Origin: Kalaharituber pfeilii
Taxonomy: Eukaryota; Ascomycota; Pezizomycetes; Pezizales; Pezizaceae
Length of the DNA stretch: 64,000 nucleotides
NCBI GenBank assembly: GCA_015179045.1
Contig: WHUZ01000002.1
Location: 1,798,001-1,862,000, forward strand
Reading direction: 5' to 3'
The notes beneath the pieces are model-generated. The model saw nothing but the letters and a program-made list of their open reading frames with translations. It was not told where the DNA came from and made no database searches. A program made the translations under genes and the position numbers. Shown one piece after another: positions 34,712 through 46,400 of the stretch (its first letter is position 1; the number at the start of each line of letters is the position of its first letter).

Positions 34712-35884
34712 CTTGTAACGAGGTATCTGAACAGTAAGGCGACTCAAAGAGGAGGGCTCGAGGTGGGAGGCGGGTATAAAACTATCAAGGAGAGTATGAT
34801 CAGAAACAGATGAAGACTGTGGAGGATATTAGCGGGTGAATATGTGTGAAGTGAAGGAGCTTTAAATCTCGTGCCTACCTATGCTTCAGCTGGATGCATA
34901 GCAAGTCAGTTGTGGCTAATATCAGGCTCGAAGCTTCTCGTACCTGCTTACTCCATACTTACTTGGCCAATCCAGGGACCAACATCTGGTGAATTATGTA
35001 ACTACGCAGGCCTCAACTCCACTGATGTATCCAGAAGAAGTGTCAATTTCAGAATGCAACCAGACTAATTTCAGAGGTGATTTACCTTGCGACCCCAGGG
35101 CGCAGCTGCAGGCTACTCATGGCCAAAACATTTGAAGTATGTATGGAGCTTGGCCCCAACCAAGGGCAAGATCCGAGAGGGCCTGAAGCAGATAGGACTC
35201 TGCATAATCATGGCAAGCTCTTTATAAGACGAGATATGTCATAAATATCAAGTAGAGTTTGTCTTTCGACAGCCTGGAGAACCATGACGAGGAAGAAGTT
35301 GGAGTAGCGTACACACATTCGTCCGTTCAAACGTTAGGCACTATGGAATTCGTGAACTTGAGATAAATCCTTTTTTACCAATATCTATCACCTTAAACAC
35401 GGATTACTTAAGTGCTACACTGGTTTGTCGGGGGTGCCGGAAGGTCATTGCGCAGATGTCTCAATCTTAAACCTTTACACTGCATGTATTTCTTCATCGC
35501 ATTCTTATTCTTTGGCCAGGGTTGATGTAGGTTCTTGTTCAGGAAGCCTCTCCACATTTTATGTCCATGAAAATGACTTTAAGCTCATTCATTAGATCAG
35601 TAGTGTAGACAATGCTTGGTCGCCAGGTAGGAAACATGATAATTGCGCCCACTCTGGATAACTATATCATAGCTGGTTTAATTACGAATATAGCCAAGTA
35701 CATTTAGTGCATATAGACCGGCCTCATTCAGTTCTTTGACAAACACATATGACGGCTTGGCAACTTTGTTTCCCATTCCCCAACATTGCGGGCCTGATAG
35801 GACGCTGGCTTTCACATCCACATCCCACGAAAGAAGGACATTTCACGCCAGTTCAACCACCAGTTCAATCACCACGTCCGCCAA
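34712..35884. other. Intergenic region upstream of the pyridoxal kinase and the 35885 gene
   Basis: About 1.2 kb between two divergent genes. No coding sequence I can support; frames at 34871-35068 and 35736-35966 are short and only the last overlaps the start of the next gene. Confidence 0.6.
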
Positions 35885-38800
35885 TATGGAAACGCCGTCG
35901 GATAGAATGCATGTGATATACAGATGGAAGTCGATATATGAGGTGAATTTCTCTCAAGTCTGGTGAACCCATCGGCGTTATGCTGCTAACTGTCAATTAG
36001 TTCAGTCCAGAGCTCGTCAAAGAACTTATGTATGGCCCTGCTGCTCTAGGGGATAGAGAGAAGTTACATTAACTGGAATAGTCACCAGGTTCGGGTTAAA
36101 GGCGTCAAAGTTGAATTTGATGCTGCTGGTCAGGTTTGATTTCTCTCCATCTTGAATGTTATAATAGCACTTGCTCATTTCATGTATTTTATTACAAGGC
36201 ATTTACCCTTGACGGCGAGAGAGGGGATACAAAAAATGTTCTTGACGCCTTACAACGGGCCATCAAGAAAGCGGTGAAAGCAAGCGAGGTCGAGGGAAGG
36301 AAACCTGGGGTAGTTAGCCCCTCTTGAAATCCTCTGCTTATTGCTAATACTACAGGAAGTATATACCATTAGTACGACGATCACGTCTAACGGAATTTAA
36401 TTCTTTCCCAATTGTCTGGGCCGAGAATGTACCAAAAGAGAGTGGTATCAGTGATATTGATTCAATGGTGCGTGCCTTACCTTCGTCAACCGATTGAGGA
36501 ACTTTCTTAATTCTCAAGGTGCACAGAAAGATACACATACTGAATTCAAACTGATCAAGATATGGAGCCCCAATGCTGGAAGTGACTTTGCGAAGATATT
36601 GCATCCAGAGGAAGCCGAAGCAGATATACCTACCATGATTTCCGGAGTCTGCGATTGCTCGCTTGAAGTGGATTTATTTCAGCGGCGGTTGAAGATTCAT
36701 GCAAATGATTCCGCAATTATAGAAAGGGTTATTAGGAAACTAAATAAGATAGAGGAAATTTACGTGAGTAGCTGTAATTCACTTCTGAGGCATATCCTTA
36801 CTAAACACGGATGTCAACAGAAAGCCTTTTTATCTGCGAAGACAGCCCACCTCGTTTATGTGGATGACAAGGCTGAATTTCAGCTCAAGCTTGTTTCTCT
36901 AAAGTCTCAGTTAAGAACGATCGGCAAAACCACTCTACTTGGAGGCAAGAACGAGAAATATTATCAAGATCGAAAGCTTGTACATTCTCTTCGTATCCTT
37001 CGAACTGCGGCTGGTTCAACCAAGGCGGCTGTGGTCCCAATGGAGATTAATGAGATTCCAGGGAATAGGCAAGATGAAGGGCCCCGTGCATGGAAAGATT
37101 ATGTATTCAAGGGCTTCGGTATCCGACGACCTCCAGTTCCGGCCAGTGCCAAAGGCAAATCAAAGAGTATGCAGGCACATGCGGAACAATTATCAAGGGC
37201 CTTGGAGCCCTGGGCAAGTTCCACTTGGGAGCCGCGTAACACAGATGAATTCGACTTATTCGACTCAGGCCCTCAGCCAACATTTGTCGATATGGAAGAT
37301 GAATCAACTGATTTCCTGAGCGGTCCTCGGCCAAACTTTGGCGGGCAGGAAGAAGTTGCCGCATCTTCATATATTGCGTCGAAACGACGCCTTAAGGTGT
37401 TTGGGGATTCTGGCAGCTCTTCGACAGTTGCCAATCCATCTACTGATATTCATTACCCTGAATTTCAAGGAAGCACGTCTGGCACCCCAGGCGGACTCAA
37501 CCCTGAAGAGTTGATTAATTTTTCTTCTCCACCAGCAATACCCCAAGGTCCCCCCCAAAAGGTCACCAGGGCTACACGGCGACTCAGGGTTCTTGATGCG
37601 GCTCCAGTTGAAGAAAAGCAGCAACAGGCATCCGAAATTCAAACCAGGACATTCCGCAATGTGAATTCTCAAAAGAAAACGCCAAAGAAAAAGGAAGTTA
37701 AAGAATATAATCTTCAAGAGTATGTGTCAATGGAATTTATTAAGACCTCAGTGTTGACTCTTTATAGGCACATGAAATATAATAAGGAAAAACTACATGA
37801 GGTTTTTGAGCCCGCGTAAGAATTCCAATTCAACATCACGGTTCATTCCGAATTCACTGATAGACCTTCTGTAGATTCAATTACGCTCGATTGCACAAGG
37901 GCAGGCTCACTTTGGAGGCCAGGTTTGTTTTATTATCATTCTTCCAGTTATTGCGCTAAAATTCTGAACCGGGTTACCAGACTTGGACGAGTTCTATACG
38001 ATAGCGCGCCCCCAGCCACAAAATGCATGAGCTGGGATCAGTTACCTGCAATATTGGGAGATAGGATCGATACCATGAAAGTTCTCTTTACAGACAGAAT
38101 CACTGCCGATTTTGTCGATGTAGATTATGTCTGCGATGTGAAACTTAGCCCACGACAAGAGCTCTTTAGTTACGACCCAGAGAGTAAAACTGTCTGGTTC
38201 GAGTTTTTGTGCGATTACAGAGGAAAGCCTTGGTATGAGTATAAGCCTTGGTACTTTATTGCAGAACAGCTAACCCTGGACTAGCCTTGTTAAAATTGAT
38301 GCGGAGACCAAAGAGATGGAGGTTCTAGGCCGGTTAGAGACGTATGGAACAGTTTACTGGAATTGTCCTATGAGGAGCTGGGATTCTCGATTTACAATGC
38401 AGGCTCGCAAGATATTGAACAAGGAAGAAGCGCCGTTTCAGTCCCTGGCAGAAAGCCTTTACGTCACGTACGTCTATGAGATTCTGCACATCACCTTTTG
38501 CTAATATGGAAATAGAGACAATACACGGTTGCCAAATATAACTTTTAGGACAGAGCATAATGATCTGATTGTGAAGAAAGTCTACTGCAAGCGTGAAGCG
38601 CGGTATCTGGTCCTTCCGTCCAGCGTCACGGGCCCTGACCGCAACTTTGAATTCTGTATTACTGAGGTCATGTATCTTTGGATACAAGCCCACGCAAGTG
38701 ATGAGGAAACATATAGGGCGTCTGCAACCGACAGGTATTGGCGAACTTCCCTAAAAATCAACAACCTTGTAGGTGTGAAGTTGACGAGTTATAGAAATGA

Positions 38801-39041
38801 CATGATTGCGAAGGAGAGGCTATACTACACCTTCTCTGTCGTCCCGACTAAAGCAGAAGCAATGCTCTCGGAACAAGCTACATTGGAGGTTGGCGAAGTG
38901 TCACGATGGACTGCGAGAGACGTTCTGGGTTCTGAAGAGGATAGCGTTCTTGAGGCAATGACGTATGTGGTAAATGCGGTGATTGAAAGGATTGATAATG
39001 TTGGGTATAATAATGAGGGGGCGTGGTGTCAATCAGACTAG
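35885..39041 (+). CDS. Large hypothetical protein, multi-exon, family not recognised
   Basis: A likely start is ATG 35885 (METPSDRMHVIYRWKSIYE, then a GTGAAT donor). Following short exons give FSPELVKELMYGP, VRVKGVKVEFDAAGQ, AFTLDGERGDTKNVLDALQRA and KYIPLVRRSRLTEFNSFPIVWAENVP. The main exons run from about 36529 (KDTHTEFKLIKIWSP) to 37816, with an in-frame intron at about 36763-36819. A Ser/Gly/Pro-rich linker covers about 37160-37700. The C-terminal block continues through exons near 37874, 37980-38238, 38284-38468 and 38516-39041 (FEFLCDYRGKPWYEY, RLETYGTVYWNCPMRSWDSRF, REARYLVLPSSVTGPDRNFEFCI) and stops TAG at 39039. About 900 residues. The early part has alternating hydrophobic strands and helices that could be KH-like; that is speculation. 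No signal peptide or membrane segment. Confidence 0.72.
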
Positions 39042-40329
39042 GCGTGGCAGAGCCAGATGAAGCAAGAAGCCGAACATATCTGGGAAGAACCAGATGATAT
39101 ATTGGCAAATTGTGGATTCATCCCTTTGCATTTCTTTGCCTATTTGAATAATGCAGCTTTTTTCTAGTATGGGATCAAGCTTTCCCTTTTTGAGATAACA
39201 CCATTACATGTTATGGAGTACCAGTTCATGGTGTAGGGAACAATTCAATGATATCTTTCTCCGTCATAGCTACCTTGCGTATCTGCGCTAGATATGAGAT
39301 GCGATGTTTATGCATTCGTCTGGAAAGCTTCTTCATGACTCATGTATGCATTGCAAAAAAACGGTTCTTCATTATTGCCTCTTTCGGGTTGCATTGCCCA
39401 AGTGGGCATAGTGCACATTCAGCTACATTAACGTTCTAACGGCTAGCTGCGCAGTTACCCTTGGATTTTCATACTATGATAAGTGATATATGTACATAGT
39501 GATTAGGAAAATTCCACAGCCAAGGGTAGTAACTACAGGCCATAGGACGATCAAAAGATACTTTCATGAAATGTCACTTTGAACCTTGACTACGAAATGT
39601 AAATCGTTTTCAAGTAACTTCAACCGTCTTGTCATAGTATAACCCTGCCCGTTGCCCTGCTGACACATTGAGCGCCCCACATCACGATTCCCTAAACTTT
39701 TTCCTTCCGCTGACACATTGAGCGCCCCACATCACGATTCCCCAAACTTTTTCCTTAATATGATCGCATTTGCTTCCTCTATTGGGGGTGAATTGGAGTT
39801 AAGTCAGTTGACAGTTGAACTGCCTAGCAAAGATAGTTAAGTCGTAGGAAAAGTTTTGTTCGAGAAGCAATGGAGGGATATGTTTGTGTTGCTCTAGTCT
39901 AGCGTCAAATGCAGCTATAGGGGTAGAGTGAATCATTCGGTTGATGGGCCTTGTGATACTGTGCGATGTGGAGAAAATGACGTGCGTTGGGCGAATGGGG
40001 AGGATGGATTGGTTGATGGGTAGCTATTTGCTTTTTTTTTTTGGGCACTGTAGGCAGGGGAGATATTACTCACGTTGTAGTGGGGGCGTCGAGTAATGGG
40101 AGATTGTATATAAAACGGCACTGGAGTTGCTGGTTTATGGGCATATTTCAGAGACGTTCCCAGTAGACAGCGGATACATGTCCTCATCTCATAACCTGGG
40201 AGCTCATACAAAGTTCGGATTTCCCATCCCTTGAGCATATTCAAACACATACCGTGCGTGCCTTCCCTATCTCACCGCCCGAACCAAGCAGAAGTACCTA
40301 TTACCCTCAAGCCACATCCACAAGCAGAA
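39042..40329. other. Intergenic region with a 50-bp tandem duplication
   Basis: AT-rich 3' flank of the preceding gene. It includes two 50-base direct repeats (separate entry). A minus frame at 40250-40074 (MCLNMLKGWEIRTLYEL...) ends at a good GTGAGT donor and could be one exon of an unknown gene, but I found no partner exon with recognisable content. Confidence 0.5.
39659..39756. repeat. Tandem duplication, 50-bp unit, two copies
   Basis: GCTGACACATTGAGCGCCCC... occurs at 39659-39708 and again at 39709-39756, with one substitution (CCCTAAAC against CCCCAAAC). The near identity points to a recent duplication. Confidence 0.95.
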
Positions 40330-40674
40330 TGTCAAGTCCAAGAGTGTCCCTTGACTCCGCGTTGAGTGGAACGACGTTCGCCACTCTCAAACCCGCTGCA
40401 AATGAACCTTCCTCATCATCTAAGTCATTGAAATCTAAACTTGCAACACTATGCCACCTCAAGCCTTCGAAATCCGAAGAGGATAAGGAAAAAAGCGCAA
40501 CACCAAAAGAAAAGGCACCTCCACTGGAGGCAACGAGTCAGATGAAGATGATGTAAGAAAAGATGCATTCCTTGGTGGTTCGCCTTAGACTAACAGAGAT
40601 GCACAGACGATGTTTACTTGGTTGAATATTCCTTGCATTGGCGCTTTTAATCTTTGTTGTGGAGTTTAAATCCA
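40330..40674 (+). CDS. Possible small Ser/Lys-rich protein
   Basis: ATG 40330 opens MSSPRVSLDSALSGTTFATL followed by a Ser/Lys/Glu/Pro-rich stretch (SSSSKSLKSKLATL, SEEDKEKSATPKEKAPP). The frame would stop soon after QMKMM, but a GTAAGA donor at about 40552 and a CTAACAG acceptor near 40600 give a second exon with WLNIPCIGAFNLCCGV and TAA at about 40668. The product would be about 95 residues ending in a Cys-Cys-x-x tail. No family recognised; composition is low complexity, so this may not be a gene. Confidence 0.4.
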
Positions 40675-40833
40675 TTAGAGGTTGATTTTGTATTATTAGA
40701 AGACATCACACATATGAGAATATGGTATTGCGAGATATCCACTTTGGGGAAGGTGACTAGAGGTTCCTAATTGTTATGATAATTTACTGTACAGTGTTTT
40801 TGAAATTTCACATGTGCAATTACTACCCAGCAT

Positions 40834-41840
40834 TTACTTCTTATTCTCCGCAAAGAAGAAATTAGCAGCTATTGAAATCAGCATTTGCTATCCTTAAACC
40901 AACTATGCTACTTGAAGAATTGTATGGTGAATACGTACCAACTAGCGTTAAATCATTGTCTTTGGCCCATTGCCTTGCACCATGACGTGCCTTTCCTGTA
41001 CCCCAATTCTTTCTATTGTCTGCTGGGCCGGTGAGGCTTGCGGAGGTACGAGAGCCATGCTTGTACAACAAAAATACGTATCGATGCGGCCCAGTACCTA
41101 CCATGCATTAGTCACTGAACCTTAAATTTGTGAACCCATCCAGTAAATTACCTGCTGGGGGAGCTGGTCCCATGTACTCCACAATTTCTTTCCCTCCTTT
41201 TGCTAATGCAACTTCTACACTTTCTGCGGTAGCTATGGTTTCGATACTAGGAAGTTTAACATCGGAAGAAATCCAATGGCAGAATTCAGACCATTTAGGG
41301 TCGTCACGGCTTGGAGCATCTGGGTCGGTCATGACCTATGAAAGGGTTTTCATAACCTGAGTTAAAGCAATTGTAAATGGTAGATACGCACTTACAATGG
41401 TATATTTTGTATCCATAGAACCAGCCTCCGGGGTAACTTGTATGCAGGGTTTGCCTTGTGCGTCTTTGACGGCAAGAGTATTCCCAAGGGAGACCTCTTG
41501 GCTTGAGGGGTATGAAACCGTAATCATAGCAGTAGGTGGGAAATCATCAATCACTAGTTTCCAAATACAGATTTGAAGTCAGCCTTCATATGTAGAAAGC
41601 TGCTATGGAAGTCAAGCACATACCATCTGGAATTACTTCATGTTTCTTCAATCTATTGGCCCATATTCAGGAAAGCATAAAGTTGGTCATGTCTTCACTT
41701 TGTATTCATATGCTGAGAGGGAGAATAGTGTACTCACGTCTCAATGACGGACTGGTTGATGGTAACCTGCCAATGGATGCCAGCTAAGTTAGACGGGGAA
41801 CAGAACAAGATGAAGATATGAGGACACATACAAGAGGCAT
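40834..41840 (-). CDS. TFS1: Phosphatidylethanolamine-binding protein (PEBP), Tfs1-like
   Basis: PEBP-fold protein; the yeast member Tfs1 inhibits carboxypeptidase Y and binds Ras-GAP Ira2. Start ATG 41838-41840; exon 1 is just nine coding bases (MPL), then VTINQSVIET, LKKHEVIPD and VIDDFPPTAMITVSYPSSQEV. The ligand-pocket motif MTDPDAPSRDDPKWSEFCHWI is intact (41333 downward), followed by GPAPP and GPHRYVFLLYKHG, the second PEBP signature. The last exon gives AANFFFAENKK and TAA at 40834-40836. Six exons; about 210 residues, normal for the family. The start is inferred from exon phase; a longer upstream frame exists but lacks PEBP character and no signal peptide is needed. Confidence 0.9.
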
Positions 41841-43429
41841 AATTTGTTGCTTTGGTCTCAAAATAAAGGGTGTAAAGTACGGGGAAGCGTATATGGGCTT
41901 CGGCACAGCCTTTGGGAGTAGCAGACAGCGTAAGGGAACATTTGATCTGAACATGAGTCTGAGTATGTGGGATAGATATAGGTGGAATCTGGGTGAGAGC
42001 AAGTAAACTAGTAGGAACACGAAATGGAAGAGATGATGTAAATGTGTGTGATCGATTGACAAAGCACGTGTGAAGGAGAGCGATCGACATGCGTGCAAGG
42101 CTAGAGGAAAAGTATGAAAGTGCGCTTCATGTCTAGAAAAAACATCCGATGACGGGCGCGCCTCAAGACTAGAAAGTGAATTGCAATTGACGTTTGCAGT
42201 AGACCACATTTCTCATTTTCCTGATGTCTCAACATTCAAGTATACAGTAACTGTGATTGGGAATACTTCACGGCCATTCATGAAGAATACGGGCAGGCTT
42301 GACTGGATGTGGGCTCGTCGAGATCTGTCGCATGAAAAGTTGGGATGTATTATTGACGTAAACAGGCAGCAACAACTTTCGGATCCAAAGGCTCTTGGTG
42401 TCTAGGCGCTACCAAGCAGCCAAACGGCGTATGCAGTTTTCTACTGTATTGCCGTTGCGTATGCTTCGCAATCACACAAGTATCAGCGTGCATATAAAGA
42501 TCTATGAGGCAAGCTTCAATGGCTGTGGAAAATCAATACTTCAGTAATACGTACTCGAGTACAAGTTGTCATGACGCTTCTGGGCGCGTTGACCTTTAAT
42601 CGACTTTTTAGGCACCGGTAACTGCAGGCCAAGCTTATGCCTCTAGTTTCACTCTTGCATCAGAGGACGCTCCCGCGCAATATTCTGAGCTGTGCAAATT
42701 TTATTCTCAGATAGATGTTGCGTTTATGCGCACAAGGCAGGTCATTGATAACTATATTGCTACTAATGACAAGACTTGAATGGACATTTGCATCATAAAG
42801 ATAATAAACAATAATAGTAATTATTATTATAATAAAATACAGGAAAGCAAAAATATGCACAGTACAAACATGTTTTGACAGGAGTAGTAAGCACTTGAAC
42901 TGTGCCTAACTTCCCGCAATGTATATATACAGATTTCAAAGAAAATGAATACGTATATAAGTATAGAGGTGGAAAAACGCAACTTAGGAACACAATAAAG
43001 ATGGGCAGCCTATCTTTAAACAGTTAAATCGTTGAATTTCCATCTGTGAAATCAAATGAAGAATAGAAAGGACCCAAACTCCCCATTTCGCCTTGATCTG
43101 GAGATAAAGTCTTAAAGCATAATTTAAGCAAAGATACAAAAGCAATGCTTCACACCTTGAGCCATTAAGTATTACAGCGCGAGTTCATATAAAATATGAT
43201 GAGGAAAAGACAAATTGAGGTACAAGACGCTAAAGAAAGAATATTCAATAGTAAATGTTCTTAATAACTGACAAACAAAGAAAACGGTGTGGTATGTGGT
43301 TAAAAATCAGGCCCTAGGCGCCCAAAGATGCAGCATCGGTATTACCAGGGAAATTTAAAAACTATCTAGTAGAGAAAAAGCCTTGCAAGTGAAGACGGTA
43401 AAGTAAAATCATCAATCGTCGAGATCTGC
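41841..43429. other. Intergenic region between the PEBP gene and ATG26
   Basis: About 1.6 kb, AT-rich on the right. Contains the palindromic core GTACTCGAGTAC at 42551-42562 and an (ATT)-rich run near 42810-42835. Frames at 41784-42209 are the upstream extension of the PEBP strand. No supported gene. Confidence 0.6.
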
Positions 43430-46400
43430 TTAATTCTTCGTTGAATCCACATCAAGCTCATCCCCAACAAATGTCCATGAGTCCGAGTCTTCTACATTAT
43501 CCGCAGGTTGCTCTTCAGTATGCTCATGAGAATCATAGTCCCCGACATGAGCACGCATCTCAATTAGAGACTTCGCGTAATCTATGTCCCGATATATTGT
43601 CTGGATGGCAGTTTCCACACCGTTTTCCTGTAACCTGTTAGTTTAATCGAACTATGTGATTGAAAGATGTTGCTAGAGGAACGTATACTTTTCTTATTTG
43701 TTCTCCAAGGACTTTTGCCTTTTCTATCATTCTGCCATCACGTGTAGCATCCCGTAGAGCTTTTGAGAAGGCGTTAACGTTCAGCTTCTTAATGCAGACT
43801 CCAACACCTAGATCTTCAACCCTGCTACCGAAGAAAAACTGATCTCCGAAGAAAGGTTTGATAATCGTGGGAATACCAGCTCTCAAACTTGCACCAGTTG
43901 TACCTGCACCGCCATGATGGGCAGCAGCGTCAATTTGACGGAAAAGCCAGTCATGAGGCGCCGATTTGATTATATGTATTTCTGGTGGCATCAGAAATTC
44001 AAGCTCGGTCTGATTTTTGCTTCCAAGCCGATCGGACCAGCCCTTTGAGAGGATACAACGGACGTCGGCTTTAAGTACAGATTCCACAACAGTTCTAGTG
44101 AGAGCATGGGGATCCGAAACCACAATAGAGCCGAACCCTACATATACAAGCCTTTTGCCATCCAAACGGGCACGGTTGATGAAATCCAGTAATTCTTTTG
44201 GTGCCTCCCACCTTGAATTTTCGTCAAGGAACCAGTAACCAGTGACTTTAATCCAATCACCATAATCCTTGGGAGGTGTAACAACACTGGGGCTGAAATT
44301 GTAGAGGAAAGGCACTTGATCGGGCTGGAGTTTGTCCAGATTGGTACGCGGTAGATCGAGAGTCTTTTTCCGCCATCGGTTTATTTGCCCTGCAATTGCA
44401 TTCCAAAACACGTTGTCAAACATGACATATGTGAAATAGTTGTATGGTCCCCCCATTTTGCGATCTGGAACCGCAAAGGCATGGGGGTACGCGCGTGTTC
44501 TGGTCCAAGGCATAGTAAAGGCGCGAAAATAAGGAATCCTGAGGGCTTCAGCGATATGTATTCCGGCCATGGCGCTGGGGGACTCTATTAGAACATCTGA
44601 ATCCTGACAAGCAACCCACGCTGAAGCAAGAAGTTCATCTAACCATCCGCGGAACTGCAGAAAAACTATATTAGCGTAATTAAAATAGATATGTTGTGGA
44701 TGTTCACCTTAGAGGTTGCTTCCTTTAAGAACGAGTATGTGAACATCCCGTTTTCAACGCATATTCTCATTAGCTCTGCAGGGTCTCCCTCTACACGTGC
44801 GAACTCAATCCCATGACTCTCAACCCAAGGCTGAAACTCCGCATGAGTTGCAATTCGCGGTATATGACCTTCCTTAATCAAACCTCTGCAGAGAGCAATA
44901 TAGGGCTGAACGTCTCCACGGGAACCAATGGTCAAACACGTTATTCTAAGGGGTTTTGGGGGTTTGAAGGTAATAAGAGAAGTATTCAAATCGTCAAATA
45001 GAATGGGCAGTCCGTCTGACGGGAAGAATTTGGTGAATCATTAGTTTAACTGAAAGATTATGATGGGGTAGCATATTTACCAGAATCATCCACAGAAGTT
45101 GGTAATTGCAGATCATGCTCCGCATGCCCTGCGTGTCTGGCATTTTCAAGGGCCTGGTATTCTCTTTTTGCAGCCTCGGCTTCCTCCTGTTCCTTGCCTA
45201 GAAGTGCGATACTCCCTCGCATTCTAGTAACCTCCACTTCTTGAAGAAGATGCATCCAGCAATCATCTCTGACGGATTGATACCCGAATTCAAAAAATAG
45301 CTCTTCATGGCCTCTAATGGTGACAACAAGTCCAGAGTACCCAAACCTAAAGCCACCTTCTTTGCTAACATTCTCAATGTCCTTAAGAGGTAGAATCATC
45401 TATCAAGCAAGTGATGTTAGGGGAGACTAGTCGTATAAAGAGGGCAAGGTACAATTCAAACTTACCTTAGTCCTTGTTCCTGGAACAAGGCTGCGATAGC
45501 ATAGATGACGGTTGCCAAGATATAATTTCCCATAAAGAGGTATTCCGCGATTCAAGTACCCAAAATATGCAGCACGCAGTCTCTCACTAGGGTGTAGAGC
45601 GAACTTGTCACGATACCGTTCCTCTGGACCCATTGTTCCATCATCCTCTTCTCCATCCTCAATTTTTTCATCCGGCATAGCACCTAATGGTGGGCCATAG
45701 TGTTTCTTTCCACCACTCCACATATCCGAGACTTTTTCAATGTAGTCTCTGGGCCGGCTTGCCATCTCTTTCGACCGTTTTTTCATCCAGTCAGCCCATT
45801 CTGCAGCCCTTTGCCCTGCTTTAGCAATATTTGGCACTCCACTCAAGGTATGAGTCTCTTTTTCTCCATCAACCTTGCCGGGAGTTTCAGGCCTTGAGTG
45901 GCATAATGTAGACTTGTGAGCCTTCGAAGGGGCGTGGATTAAGGAAGCTGCGGAGTCTCCATCCTTTTTTGGCATGTCCCGTGGGTCTCTCCACGATTTT
46001 CTGAGGGTCGGATTTTGAAAAATTGCGCTCCCAGAAAGTATTTGGCTTGCTGTTTCCTCTCCTGATGCCAACTGGTAACTATCTGATTCTGCAAAGGATG
46101 AATCCTTGCTTATAGACTCTACGAAAGACTCTCCAGATAGTGGACGTGATCCACTGCTTCGAATGCTTCTAGATGCACCTGAAATATGTTTCCCCTGTTC
46201 AAGTGTGCCCTTACCGGTGTCCACACTGCGATGAATTATTTCTAGGCCTGACCGAGAATATTCCCCGCTGTGGCGTGGACTCCTAAAAGGGTTATGATGT
46301 AGGGAAGTAGAATGTGTGATGGTTGAAGCGGGGCTAGTGGGCCGAGAGTTGCATTTTAAGGTTGTTTTTATTTTTTCAAGCGGTACTGGTGGTGAGTGAG

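Noticed and set aside
36494..36770. Start of the 35885 gene at the long frame near 36494
   Set aside because: The first codons of that frame are an intron tail; upstream phased exons with KYIPLVRRSRLTEF and VRVKGVKVEF indicate an earlier start.
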